Source: Lycorma delicatula (Eukaryota > Arthropoda > Insecta > Hemiptera > Fulgoridae). From it: DNA of 64,000 nt. The notes beneath the pieces are model-generated. The model saw only the letters and a list, made by a program, of their open reading frames with translations. It had not been told where the DNA came from and ran no database searches. Below, piece by piece: positions 1 to 10,972 of this stretch; the first letter of the stretch is position 1, and each line of letters opens with the position of its first letter. Both the position numbers and the translations under genes were made by a program. The stretch lies in assembly GCF_047948215.1 (NCBI RefSeq), contig NC_134458.1, positions 89,842,260 through 89,906,259 of the forward strand, written 5' to 3'.

Positions 1-895
1 GTCCAACAATGCGGCTCACGCCACATTGATTCGCCGCTTGTGAGTGGCCAATTTTCCCCTTGACCTCTAAGTTTCAGGGTGGCCTGAGTTCTGGCCCCCC
101 AAGAGCTGGGCAGTCGAACATCACATGGTCGTTAGACTGGACCTCCCCGCAGACGCACAGCTCATCAGTTGCCAGGCGGAACCGAAACAAATATTGGTTC
201 AAGTTCGCGTGGTTGGAACACCTGGGCACCCATTGCCCTAAAAAAGGAAGGAGAGGTATACCATCCACCCAAGTCCTGTACAAATCTGCACAAGGACCTT
301 CCCTTAGTCGTGGTGTGCCATTCTTCCTGCCATGCATCCATCGCGAGGCTGTAAAGGCTCCTCCTCAGGCGGGAGATGGGCAACTGAACGAAATTTAGAA
401 CCGATGCATTGTGATCACCGTTCCATTCCGGTACAGGGCCGGCTCGAAACCGCATCCCAAATATCTCAGCCTTCCTGCCTCTTCGCAACTTTTTTCTGGC
501 CGCTCGAACTTTCACCACTAAATCGATTGGGAGAGCATTTTCCAATACGGTGGTAGCCTCATAGGAGGTTGTTTTAAAAACACCAGTGCATACTATTAAT
601 GCTCTGCGCAGGGCACTTCTTAAATTTTGAACAAGTGCTCTATTCATATCTAACCTATGCGCCCAAACGGACGCAGCATAAGAGGCCATACTTTCAAAGA
701 TACCTCGGTACACCATGTACAAATGACGGCCCGATAGCCCGTAATCCTTTCGAGCAATCCTCCTAAGCTTGTGCATCACTGAGACGGTGTCCGCCGCTGA
801 TGCCTAATGTAGTTGCTAAACAGCAACTTCTCATCAAACAAAACACCTAGGTACTTATGAACTCTAACTCGGCTGATCACACAGCATTTATACTT
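1..895 (-). pseudogene. Non-LTR retrotransposon ORF2, C-terminal fragment (R1/Jockey-like LINE)
   Basis: Minus-strand reading shows the end of a LINE reverse transcriptase ORF. It begins near 880 with HKYLGVLFDEKLLFSNYIRH, the post-catalytic 'YLGV' block. It continues through a linker (MHKLRRIARKDYGLSGRHLY, then LENALPIDL and WQEEWHTTTKGRS) and ends in a cysteine knuckle CxCx7Hx4C (CVCGEVQSNDHVMFDC, bases 110-157), which is typical of R1/Jockey-type ORF2 C-termini. The catalytic palm would lie upstream and is absent, so the copy is 5'-truncated. There are frameshifts near 800-815 and at a six-A run (240-245), where the frame changes between the WQEEW block and the knuckle. The 3' end runs off the left window edge. 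It is a dead copy. The clade is inferred from motif spacing only; Jockey, LOA or R1 are all possible. Confidence 0.8.
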
Positions 896-2611
896 AATGT
901 ATACGTTTCCTACTAATGTATATCATACCTTTATCGGTGCACAATTAATTAATAATCTTACTTTGAATTTTCAATTAATTTATATTTTGTTGTTTTCCTC
1001 TCGCCGTATTTATAGAATAAAAAAAAATACACACAAGAAAAAAAACACCCCCGGGAAATAGATCCTAAGTCATCGATCAATGATGTCCAATGTCCCTGAA
1101 AATAGGGTTACAATGTCGTTAATACAAGAAGATTATTTTCGGTTCTCGGTGAACCTTCTTCAATAAAATTAATTGGCAATTCTGTTTTGTATTTCTTTTT
1201 AATCTTCATTTTGGCTGAAGAATTTAAATCCTTAAATAAAAAAAAAAAAAAACGGTGTTCACTATAAAAAAGCGAAGTTCAGAGTTCATAACTACTTTTA
1301 CTACTATCAAGAAATGTACATCTTGGGTGATCCGAAGATTACAAGGTTTGTCATTATTATTTGTTTTTGCTCTAGTATTTCTTTGAAAAAATAAAAATAT
1401 TGCATAAATTGTCTTAATCTCAAACTTTTTTTTATTGAGCACATGACTAATAAAAGAATTTACGGTTAAAACTCAAATAAATAATTTTAAACGTTTGACT
1501 ACAAATAATACCAGTAAAATAAAAATAAAAAAATAATAGGTTAAAAATTATTTAGCACTTAAAGCAATATATAAGTTCACTGTAAAGAATAAAATTAAAA
1601 GATGTATTAAAACGGTTAACTTAATCGATCTTTATACAAAATAAAATATTATATCATCAGATTAGATAAACCAAAAATTATGATTCGATAAAAAGTGGGG
1701 GAATGTCACACAGCAGAAAAGTTACCGATGTGAAAACGATGTGCGAATTGTCGGATGTGGTTACCATGGTAACGGATTCTATTTTGTTTAATCCTTTATG
1801 TTAGGTTTATTAAATTTTAAACATGAGACTACAAATAAACATGTATAAGTATAATTAAAGATTAATTTTATGTAACAGTTTAATTAAACATTGTTATAAG
1901 TAAAGAGCACGTGAAACTTTTACAAAATTAAAAATCCTATAAATTTTAAATAACATATAGCACATATGATATTGATTTTTTTTTTTTTTTTAATTAAAAC
2001 ATATTTTAAAAAGATACAAATATTGATCGATATACGGACAAATTGTTCGAACATTTAGTTAAAATTAATTTTAAAAAATACTAGTTTCTATTAGATCGAT
2101 ATTTGATTTTTTTAACCTTCTGAAACAGACCTGAGGTCTGTGAAACCTAAAGTATATTATTTATTAAACACTTTTTTCTAAATCACGTCATTCATTTCTA
2201 AAATTACTAGTTTGGTATCTGAATATTATAATATTATTCGGTAAAGATAGAATTACTTCTGAAGGTAAAACCTTCAATTTAATCTCATGTTTATAATTTT
2301 TATTATTATAAGTTTTGTTCGTTTATATTGCGACAGTGTTAGGTTATATCAAGTCAAGGTTATAAATGGGTCTAAAACACCGCGCGTCTGTTTACTACAG
2401 ATTGTATCATTTATCATATAATATTTATATTTTATCATTATGTTATTTTTCGGATTAATTTTCAATTTGATTTTTTTTAATAATTTCATATTTTACAACA
2501 AAAAAAAAAGAAATAAATAGTAATAATAATTAATTGTGCTTTGAAGTTTTTGAGAAATTCTCTAATCCTTACTCAAAATTGTTTATTTTTTTTTAAATCA
2601 AAGTTGATATT
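896..2611. other. AT-rich stretch, no gene recognised
   Basis: This is simple AT-rich sequence with A and T runs and no convincing coding frame. The only notable item is the palindrome at 1760-1773, listed separately. An 18-base string beginning TTTATATTGCGACAGTG (about 2321) recurs near 63550, which may mark a shared dispersed repeat. Confidence 0.6.
1760..1773. promoter_or_regulatory. Perfect palindromic X-box-like site (possible RFX site)
   Basis: GTTACCATGGTAAC is a perfect 14-bp palindrome that fits the animal RFX X-box consensus (two GTNRCC/GGYAAC half-sites two bases apart). It sits in a locally GC-richer patch (about 1690-1790) within AT-rich DNA. In animals such sites lie close upstream of ciliary genes. 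No coding exon is evident on either side, so its function is inferred only. A chance palindrome or a transposon relic remains possible. Confidence 0.3.
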
Positions 2612-3375
2612 GGATAATTTTTGGAATTCTCCCCCCCCCCAAAAAACACTTAATTTTTAAACCAATCGGCCAAAAATCTATGAATTTTTAATATCCAATA
2701 AAAATTAGGTGGAAATATTCATGTTTCAAAATAACAGGAAATAACTCAAAATAACTCGATAACACACTGACATGCTCTTTTATATCGGTCATTTTAAACA
2801 CTCGTATTAACATATTTTACATAATAAAAATATAAGCATTATTACTTATAATTATAGATATATTATAAACATAATCAACCAAACTTAACCTACGCTCGCT
2901 TCGCTCACTATCTTCGACTAGTTAAACAGTAATGTTTTGATTATTTATAAAATAAATAATTGCAATTATTACTGAATTTATTATTTAAATATTCAAACCA
3001 TTACTGTTAATTAGTAAGGTTAGCGAGGGTAGGTTAAGTTTGGTTAGATTATATTTATATAATAAATAAATATAAATAGTTATAAGAATGATAATATAAA
3101 TGGTTATATCTAGTTACTGAGTAACTTCTCCAACCTGGTTTTTATTAATATCAATATTTCTTGCTATTTTCAGTTATCTCCAGGTGAAAAACTCCCAAAC
3201 CTTTGGGTGGGGGGAGGGTCCAAAAAGGACCAATTTACGTTAAGTTTTGATTTTTTATTTTGAAACAAGCATATTTCCACCTAATTATTATTGGATATTA
3301 AAAATACATCGATTTTTAGCCCATTGGCTAAAACATTAAGTGGTTTTTGGGGGGGGGGGATTCCGAAAAAGATCC
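2612..3375. mobile_element. Foldback / MITE-like long palindromic element
   Basis: The outer arms (about 2612-2735 and 3255-3375) are inverted copies: GGAT..TTTTGGAAT followed by a C-run, then CACTTAAT and TTTTTAATATCCAATAA..AATTAGGTGGAAATAT, read back on the other strand with a matching G-run. A second inverted pair lies inside: CCAAACTTAACCTACGCTCGC at about 2878 against its complement near 3023-3045. The symmetry centre AATAATTGCAATTATT is at about 2956-2971, so nearly the whole ~760 bp could fold into one hairpin. There is no coding capacity. This matches a non-autonomous foldback DNA transposon. I could not see a certain target duplication. Confidence 0.75.
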
Positions 3376-3976
3376 GAGAGTGTGAGTTAGAATTGTAGGT
3401 ACGGAACGCAAATATATCGAAAGAATAGCTACTCCCTATTATATACAGAGCCTGAATATTAGTCCCTTGCAGCTGGATCTTACTTATTATGTGGCGGGTA
3501 ATTTACTTTTACTGACAGGTTTATCTTAATTTCTTTGTTTAAAAGTGGACGGAATTTTATTGCGTTCTGATGATCATTTTAGATCGTGGATCTTTAATAT
3601 TATCCTTGGGAAAATTGCAAATATATTGCGCCTGTCTCCCGGCACAATTCCCTTTCGGTCAGTTTTGGAGGCCTTTCGGTACCAGAACATCTCAGTGTGC
3701 CAAGAATGTCCCTGACAGGACCCTAGTTTGATATATAATGCCCTCTCTTAAGTTTCACGGAGTGGCTGACGGCACAGTTGCTTCTTGGGCATAGGTTAAG
3801 GAATAGAAAATAAAAGTTAGGAATAATTTTCGTAAAAATAACGGTAATTTTTTTTAGCGTACGCGAATTCAAATATATCAAGTCCGATCAGCCATCACAA
3901 GTTTTTTTACGGGACAGTTTCACAGAAAATATTAATACTAACATTTAAAAAATTTATTTAAGGGATGCAGATAAGC
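3376..3976. other. Moderately GC-richer stretch, unassigned
   Basis: Bases 3600-3790 are richer in G and C than their surroundings (for example CTGTCTCCCGGCACAATTCC), but all frames are broken and no family was recognised. It may be an old repeat fragment. Confidence 0.35.
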
Positions 3977-5082
3977 TATACAGTGTGTACAAAAATAAAA
4001 CTAATCCGAATTGAAAAGGTTTATCTCCAATTAACCGTTCACCGCTAATGAAAGAATTATACAGCGTGTAAGAGAGTGGATTCTTGAAATTCTACAAAAA
4101 ATTCACTTTGTTGCCGGAAAGCGATTCCCGTGTAATGCGCTCCTTCAGTTTGCGTCAAGTTAATGATCCTGCAACAGAAAGCATTTTGCGTTCTCCGCTT
4201 CAGCAATTCTTAGTCCGTGAAAACTACGCAGCGTGATTTTCGTCGACAATACTCTGTCACTGCACCTCCTTCTGTTCAGAGCATTCGATGTTGACACCAA
4301 CAGTTTTAAGAAACAAGATGTTTGTGTAAAGGGAAATTGTCAGGTTATCCCCCCTCCAAAGTATCGGACAAAGACGTTCAGCGCATCCGACACAGTTCTG
4401 TACGTACTCCAGAAAATCCACTGGTCGTTCTAGCTGAGCTAGCAGTTCGTCGTATGAATGTCTGACGTGTTTTGCGGTGACATTTGTTATTCAAACCGTA
4501 CTGAATTCAATCGATAAAAGCCGTCCGCAGAGGTCACAAAAACGACGCGTGGAGTTTTGTGAATTCAGTCTCGACAAGCACGGAAGAAAATGACTAAACT
4601 TTTGTTTTACGCTTATTGTTCGTCGATGTAGCCACGTATCATGTGAGCGGATTGAATCGTCACAAAATAAGGGGTATGGGGATTAGAGCCGCCACACCAG
4701 ACAGTCGAGATACGACTTTCCAAAAAGAGAGAAACGTTTGAGCAGTTTTTCAAGAAAAGTTTTACAGTCCGTATTTTTGCTATGGAAAACAGTGTTACGG
4801 GGATCTCATATCTGGAAACGTTGTAGAACCGGCTTTTCCCGCAGATAAAAGCAGATTCCGATGAATTCATTTTCCAGCACCATCGCATCGGTATCTGCAA
4901 TTCTGAGCGTTTCTTAACAATGAGCTTCTTTATCGGCCATAATCCTTATCGGCTTATTGAGCACTTGAGAAAATTGTAAGTAAAATTTCATATTCTAACG
5001 TGTATTTTTAAATTTGCCTCAAGGTTATATGTTCATTTGTTTAAATAATAATAGAGTGAATCTTTTTGATACGCTCTGTATA
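3977..5082 (+). pseudogene. Tc1/mariner-superfamily transposase (DUF4817/Tc3-type), decayed element with TIRs
   Basis: Pieces of one transposase can be followed on the plus strand in order across frames. They are: a helix-turn-helix region (QRDFRRQYS, PPSVQSIRC, QQF.ETRCLCKGK; about 4220-4330), then SSVRTPENPLVVLAELAVRRM (about 4395-4455), then LLFKPY.IQSIKAVRRGHKND (about 4480-4545), then the catalytic-core region (NSVTGISYLETL, LFPQIKADSDEFIFQH, about 4790-4885). The order and motifs fit arthropod Tc1/mariner relatives annotated as DUF4817 or Tc3-like. There are many stops and frameshifts. The C-terminal third, with the last catalytic acid, looks deleted after about 4965. The ends look like terminal inverted repeats: TATACAGTGTGTACAAAA at 3977 against TTTTTGATACGCTCTGTATA ending at 5082, with TA at the borders. 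A dead copy of about 1.1 kb. Confidence 0.75.
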
Positions 5083-5927
5083 TTACATCCTGTGATATTT
5101 GCAGAATCAACAAATATTATTGTTTGCGAAATGTCAAATTACACGAATTCAGCATATAAAAAAGGAAATAAACGTATTAATCTAAGGAATAAATATGTCA
5201 TTGCCTTGTATCCCTGCGAACAAAAGAAGATGGTAGCTGGACAAATAAAACGATCGGTTTCAACATACACCCTGATAAAAAAATATCCTAAAAATACTGA
5301 AAACATTTATAGCAGCTGTAATGTAGTCGGATGTTAGGACATAAGAGTTGGAAGTAGGAATTTTCTCTCATCCCTCTTTAAAAAAAAAAACACATCTACC
5401 CTTTGTGCCTCCTTGATTGGAAAACGTATGAGAGAAAAATATATTAGTTATTATGAAAAAATAAAATGTATTAGTTTTGATTATATCTTGGAGCGTTTTA
5501 AGTTCAAAGAAATTAAATAAACAAGCTTTACGTTCACGAATAATTTCAAAACATATTGCTTTAGGGATTGCAGTTATTTTAAATGTCTTTTGTTACTCTT
5601 ACAATCGTAAATTTTTTAAATTTATTTATAAATTTCACCATTTATTTTTATCGAACTGAAATATATTTTTATATTCGATAAAAATTAAAATAAAATAAAT
5701 TTATTTCGACTTATTAAACGACTATCGTCGATAAATACGAAAGGATTATTTAGAAATAGAAATAAAACCAATATTTTGAATTAATAAATAAACGAAAACG
5801 ATAACAACAAAAACATAATTAAGTACTACCAAAAATCTCTACCTTTCTTAATTATAATAAGCGCAGGACTCAAATAAAAATAAAATAAATCTTTTATTTT
5901 GATCAGTACGTAATAATAATACATTAT
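5083..5927. other. AT-rich stretch, no gene recognised
   Basis: Short AT-rich frames only. A 107-codon frame that starts inside the preceding transposon end and runs to 5337 shows no family motif and is treated as chance. Confidence 0.5.
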
Positions 5928-5943
5928 AGAATACGTCAGGAAA
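5928..5943 (+). repeat. Target-site duplication, left copy
   Basis: AGAATACGTCAGGAAA is identical over 16 bp to 6235-6250 and brackets the SINE. This is direct evidence that the element inserted by target-primed reverse transcription. Confidence 0.9.
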
Positions 5944-6234
5944 CCCACCGGTTTGATCTAGTGGTGAACGCGTCTTCCCAAATCAGCCGATTTGGAAGTC
6001 GAGAGTTCCAACGTTCAAGTCCTAGTAAAGTCCAGTTATTTTTACACAGATTTGAATACTAGATGGTGGATACCGTTGTTGTTTGGTGGTTGGGTTTCAA
6101 TTAACCAGATATCTCAGGAATGGTCGAACTGAGACTGTACAAGACTACACTTCATTTACACTCATACAATATCATCCTCAGTAGTATTATCTGAAAGGTA
6201 ATTACCGGATGCTAAACAGGAAAAAGAAAAGAAA
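5944..6234 (+). mobile_element. tRNA-derived SINE, copy 1
   Basis: The head is tRNA-like. It has an A-box-like TGATCTAGTGG (5954-5964) and a B-box-like CGTTCAAGTCC (6012-6022), about 48 bases apart, as expected for an internal RNA polymerase III promoter. The ~200-bp body is unrelated to tRNA and ends in a purine tail AAAAAGAAAAG. A perfect 16-bp target duplication flanks the copy (5928-5943 and 6235-6250). Two further full-length copies (42259-42551 and 54359-54650, both minus) and a head-only copy (42140-42241) share the same body. The family name is not known to me. Being non-autonomous, it would depend on a LINE for mobility. Confidence 0.88.
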
Positions 6235-6250
6235 AGAATACGTCAGGAAA
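6235..6250 (+). repeat. Target-site duplication, right copy
   Basis: The 16-bp match to 5928-5943, directly after the SINE tail. Confidence 0.9.
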
Positions 6251-6384
6251 GCGTAGATATGCTTAATCCACGAATAAAAATATAAACTACCCCAGCATTT
6301 CCCTGGATGAATCAAGAGAAATCGTAGTACGGAGTACACAATCGTAAGGTATGTTATTAGTCATAACGGTCGTTTAAAATAAAC

Positions 6385-6396
6385 ACATGAAATAAT
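6385..6396 (+). repeat. Target duplication of the Penelope-like element, left copy
   Basis: ACATGAAATAAT recurs exactly at 7481-7492, immediately outside the right terminal repeat. A 12-bp duplication is in the range reported for Penelope-like insertions. Confidence 0.65.
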
Positions 6397-6436
6397 CAAT
6401 TTCTCAAATATGGTTACCACTGATATATTAATAAAT

Positions 6437-6588
6437 TATTAAAAAAAGCAAATCCACATTACCAGCAATTAATTCTGACTTCTCGAGATCTTTCATTCCT
6501 TAGATCATCGTCAGGAGATTAAAATATCATTATAAAATAAAGTTAAAGAATTGAAATATTAAACAGTCATGACTGATTGTTAGTTATC
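6437..6588 (-). repeat. Left inverted terminal repeat (pLTR) of the Penelope-like element
   Basis: Its reverse complement matches 7336-7480 over about 150 bp. Shared landmarks are CAGTCATGACTG (itself a palindrome), TTTATAATGATATT, GATCTCGAGAAGTCA and ATTAATTGCTGGTAA. The central part differs: the left arm holds a CTGACGA..GAAA..GTC series that is eroded in the right arm. Confidence 0.8.
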
Positions 6589-6700
6589 AGTATACTGATT
6601 GAAATGTGTACGGTAACTGGTGGAATAAAATCAACGGGAACCATGTTGTACGAATGATATTTTATTTCAATTATTATCTCTTTATATCTATATTTAGGAC

Positions 6701-7305
6701 GTGTTTAAACAATTTATCAACTTTAAAAAATTTTTTTTGTTTATGATAAAGTTTATAAACAAAGAAATAGAAATAATTAAAAATATTGCTATTGCTAATG
6801 GTTATAATATTAATACTAAAAATAGATTATACAACAAAACTAATACAACTGACAATATAACATTATTACCAAGTAAAAAGGAAAAAATATATATAAAAAA
6901 TGTGTACACTCCATTTAGTTTAGGGTTTGAAAAGTTATATAAAATATTAACATAACACCTGCTAAAAATAATAAATTAATCAAATATATTAATAATAATT
7001 ATAATAAGATATCATATAATGATGCTAATCTTGATAAAAAAGGGCTGTATAGTTTATATTGTGAAGATTGTAACATGATATATATTGGTATGACCAATCG
7101 TAAATTCTCTATAGGTGCAAAACAACACATGGATAGTATAAAAGCAACAAACCCGAAAATTCTAACTTTGCTAAACATATATAATGTTCATGCATACAAC
7201 CCAAACACTTTTATGAAAATTTTACACGTATCTTATAATAATTATAATACATCTAATTTAGAAAAATATCACATTTACAGTAAACATAAAAATCTAATTA
7301 ATTAG
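6701..7305 (+). pseudogene. Penelope-like ORF, C-terminal region with GIY-YIG endonuclease
   Basis: Two adjacent frames form one broken protein. The first (6701-6955) carries EIEIIKNIAIANGYNIN, resembling the segment that follows the reverse transcriptase thumb in Penelope-like proteins. The frame then shifts by one near 6950. The second runs from about 6961 and has the endonuclease core GLYSLYCEDCNMIYIG (7045-7092), the GIY..YIG signature with a cysteine pair, followed by a basic/histidine stretch (MTNRKFSIGAKQHM). It stops at 7305. In the family this nuclease nicks DNA to prime reverse transcription. Here the palm domain is missing and the frame is broken, so it is non-functional. Identification rests on motif order. 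Confidence 0.72.
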
Positions 7306-7335
7306 CAAAAGTTTTTTAAAGATTATAAATTGTTT

Positions 7336-7480
7336 GATAACTAGCAATCAGTCATGACTGCTTAATAATTTAATTCTTTGACTATTTTATAATGATATTC
7401 TAATCTCCTTGGTATAAGTACTGACAGATCTCGAGAAGTCAAAATTAATTGCTGGTAAGGAGGATTTGGACTTTTTAATA
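7336..7480 (+). repeat. Right inverted terminal repeat (pLTR) of the Penelope-like element
   Basis: Inverted copy of 6437-6588, beginning GATAACTAGCAATCAG and ending GGACTTTTTAATA directly before the right copy of the target duplication. Confidence 0.8.
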
Positions 7481-7492
7481 ACATGAAATAAT
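7481..7492 (+). repeat. Target duplication of the Penelope-like element, right copy
   Basis: ACATGAAATAAT, identical to 6385-6396. Confidence 0.65.
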
Positions 7493-10400
7493 GTTAAGGT
7501 AAATAAATGAGGTACTAAATTTACAGAATAATTCACAGTTCAGAAGACGTTAATGAAAATTATATGAGTACTTACGTACACATTGAACGGGATACAGAGA
7601 ATTCCGTTGTTTTTTTATCGTTTTTAATTAGAATAACTTAAAAAACAAGTTTAAACTTAACCATAACTTTAATTTTTTATTAATCAAACCGTTCTGTGTA
7701 CAGACCGAACTAAGAGGAAAAGGTTATTTACTGATGTCGCTGGTATTACACAAAAAATTGATTCAACTTGGTACTGTTCTTGACAAAGTTATTTTTATTT
7801 TTTTGGTTACGTAGAAAATTTCTTGTAGCGCTTCATAGTTGTGGGATTTTGTTTATTAATTAATTTTTTTTTTTTTTTAATAAAAAAATACGACAAAAGT
7901 GTGTGTTGATTTTTATATATATATATTGCTAATTATGATATACAAGCCGAAAACGTTAGTTTATGGTTTGTAATTTATTTGTGAAAGATTTTACTTTATT
8001 ACTTTTAATTTTACTTACAACAATTTGTTCTGTTTGATAAAACATGAAACGGCGTAAATATTTTTCTTTTTTTATAATTTTATGAAAATTGCACATACCG
8101 TTTACTAATAATCCTTTTACTAATAATGTAATACTGTACCGTGTATAAAATTTGTATATAAAGACAATACTCTCGATTGAGAAATTCAACTTGCAAAAAT
8201 AATATTCGTTCCTGTAATATGAAAATAATAACTTTCGTATTCGGCTTATCCTGTTAGCAAAAAGTTGAACATTAATTTTTTTTTTTTTTTTGCCTATACA
8301 CGACATCAGACTTTAGTCGTTACAGAAAATTATCTTCAAAAATAAGGTCAACAAATCAATCTTACCAGAATCAAGGATTATTCATTGTGTTTTTATTTAG
8401 TTTAATATCACGTTGTATATCAACATGCCAAGCACCACACCGTTCGGAAAATAAGATACGATGAAATGGAGGTGATATTCAGCCCTACAGGTGACGGCTT
8501 TACCCTGTTTACTAGAGAGAATAAATTTTTAATGAACTTCATTACTCTCAGAGAAAACAATTCTGGTTTCTTTCAGTTGTACTTCAAACATTTTATGTGC
8601 GTTACAACCATAATAATGACGTACAGATAGTCTAAAGCAAGATTTCATACATTCTTTTCTGTTTGAAACGATGCAGTGAATCCTATATATATATATATTA
8701 ATATCTTCACTCTATAAAGAGATGAAAATCTCTTCATAGAGTGAAAAATTTTATTTAAAAAAATATATATGAGCTACAAAGAAAATTAAAACCAAAATAA
8801 AATTGAAAATTTCTATATTTTAATGAAATTTTTCGGTCTTTTAGACCTGTGACTTAATTTCCTTGTCCAGCATTATTAATAGGTATCCAAAGAATAGAAC
8901 CCGCTTATTTTAACAAACTGAGTTCTATCTTAAGATAAAGTGGAATTAATAAAGTGTAAAATTAGAATAAAATAACAAAAGTGAATGGCCAACCGTGATT
9001 GATTGAAGAAGTAGCTAATGATAAAAAAATTATCAATACCATAAGCACTGTTTCCAGATACAGTGGGCCACTGATAATGACGGTCGAGGAGGTTATAGCG
9101 TGTGTTTTTTTGTTCAAACTTTTATCTATAGCATCTAGAATAGACATACAGCAAAATAAATACTTATAAAACAGATCATACAAACAGCACCTGTCAGACA
9201 GTGACTTAATTAGTGAAGGCGTTCTTCCCAGCAGCTGTATATTTGCCGCAATTTTGAAACAAAAGGTTTTATGAATAATCATTGTGCCGAAAAGTAGCAA
9301 ACATTTTTGTAAATTTTTATAAGAGTTAGAAAACGTGTTTGGGCGTAACTTCGTAACACAAACAGACAAAATGTTAAATAAAAACGGTTTGCTACATCAA
9401 ACGAAAAAAAAATAAAAATCCAATTCAATTATCTTTTACATATTTATTTGAACCAATAACGCGTATATGTTAATATTTTATTATAGGACTATATTACAAG
9501 ATTTATTTCACTAAGACCACTACTTATTTTTTTTTTCAGAACAAAAAAAGTAAATTTGGGTTATAAAGTTCTAACACTATAGGATAAATTTATTCTAGGA
9601 TTAACAGTCACGATGTGAAACCAATTTTATTAGCTATTAAAAAATATAGATAAAATTACGCGTGAAATAAGCACAAAAAAAATATGTTGTATTAAACAGT
9701 TCAACCTCGTATAAAAAAATATATATATACTTCTTAAAAAATAACAGATATATTTGTTTTGAACTGAAGCTGTTTTTATATTTATAAAAGAGTAATTAAA
9801 CGTTAAAAATGTGTTAATATCTCTACTAAGAAATCCGGATGCATAAGTATTTATGGTGACATCATATATTTAGAGGGAATCAGATACTTAGAATAACAAC
9901 GGTTGTGTCTGCCTGAGCAGTGTCCTACATCAACATAGCATTCGATTACCTTAAAAGGTCGGGAATTTCTCTCTTCTAAGATTTTTATGGATATATGCAA
10001 TGTATACTACATTTTGAATAAAACATTTGTGTTAAAGTCGTTACATTAAATGTTCTTTCAATCACGAATCCCAGCTGTTTAATATACAATTCAGCTGCAT
10101 TAATAATGTTAACTAATAAGGTAACCAGATTAAAATTAAACTAGATATGGTATATTTTAAACATATTGATCACCTTTGCTTATTTTAAATTAAGATAAAA
10201 ATCTTTTTTACTTTATTATTATTTTTTTAAATTATAATTGAAATATTAAGTAATAATTTTACTTATAAAATAAGTTTTTTTTTAAATCGCTTTCTTAATA
10301 ATTCAGCTAACAAAACGGAATTAAAAAAAAATAATGATACATAAAATTGGTTCTGATTTATCTGAAATTCGATTCATCTAAAATGAAGGATACACTTAAC

Positions 10401-10972
10401 AGAAGATGAATTTATTTTTTTCTTTAAAAAAATTAATGAAGTTACTTAACTTTACAGAATATCAGTAAAAAGAGTTGTCAGACGATCCGAAAATTTCCTT
10501 ACGATATTGTACGAAAAATCTGTGCACGATTAACTCATCTGTTATAAGTAATACTGGTTTTGATAATACTGGTATCAATAAAAATATAATTTTGTTTAAA
10601 ATGATTAATTTAAAAAAATAAAATATAAACATTTTACGACGATTCAAAACCTTTTTAATAATTTATTTTAGAAATACCTGCTTTTGTATTCTGTGAATGC
10701 AGCTTGGCACCACTGGTATAACAGTTCTAGATCGATTTAGATTTAATTTTAATGAAATACTGGGATAAAACATTTATAAATACCACAATAAAGTTCACGA
10801 ATCGTCGAGTAAATCAAAGTGGTAGTAGATAATAAAAAATGCTTTAAATTGAAAAATACATTTTTGAATAATTATAAACAAATAATTTTGTGAAATGTTT
10901 TTTTAGGAAATTACAAAATAAATCAAAATATAAATTATTTCGATAATATTGTCTACATCTATATATATATAG

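Larger units (their letters stand above)
6397..7480 (+). mobile_element. Short Penelope-like retroelement with inverted terminal repeats
   Basis: The ~1.08-kb unit has five parts in order: a ~40-bp single-copy extension (6397-6436), an inverted terminal repeat (6437-6588), the C-terminal part of a Penelope-type ORF with GIY-YIG endonuclease (about 6700-7305), the complementary terminal repeat (7336-7480), and a 12-bp flanking duplication. Penelope-like elements are known to carry LTR-like repeats in direct or inverted orientation, often with a short unique extension at one end, which matches this layout. The reverse transcriptase palm is missing, so the copy is internally or 5'-truncated and cannot move by itself. 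Confidence 0.78.

Noticed and set aside
5014..5337. Open frame of 107 codons
   Set aside because: It starts inside the 3' end of the Tc1/mariner-like element and crosses its border. No protein similarity is recognisable.
8962..9369. Minus-strand open frame of about 135 codons with hydrophobic stretches, considered as a chemoreceptor exon
   Set aside because: It lacks an ATG start and any family motif, has no clear splice signals, and could occur by chance in 64 kb of this composition.
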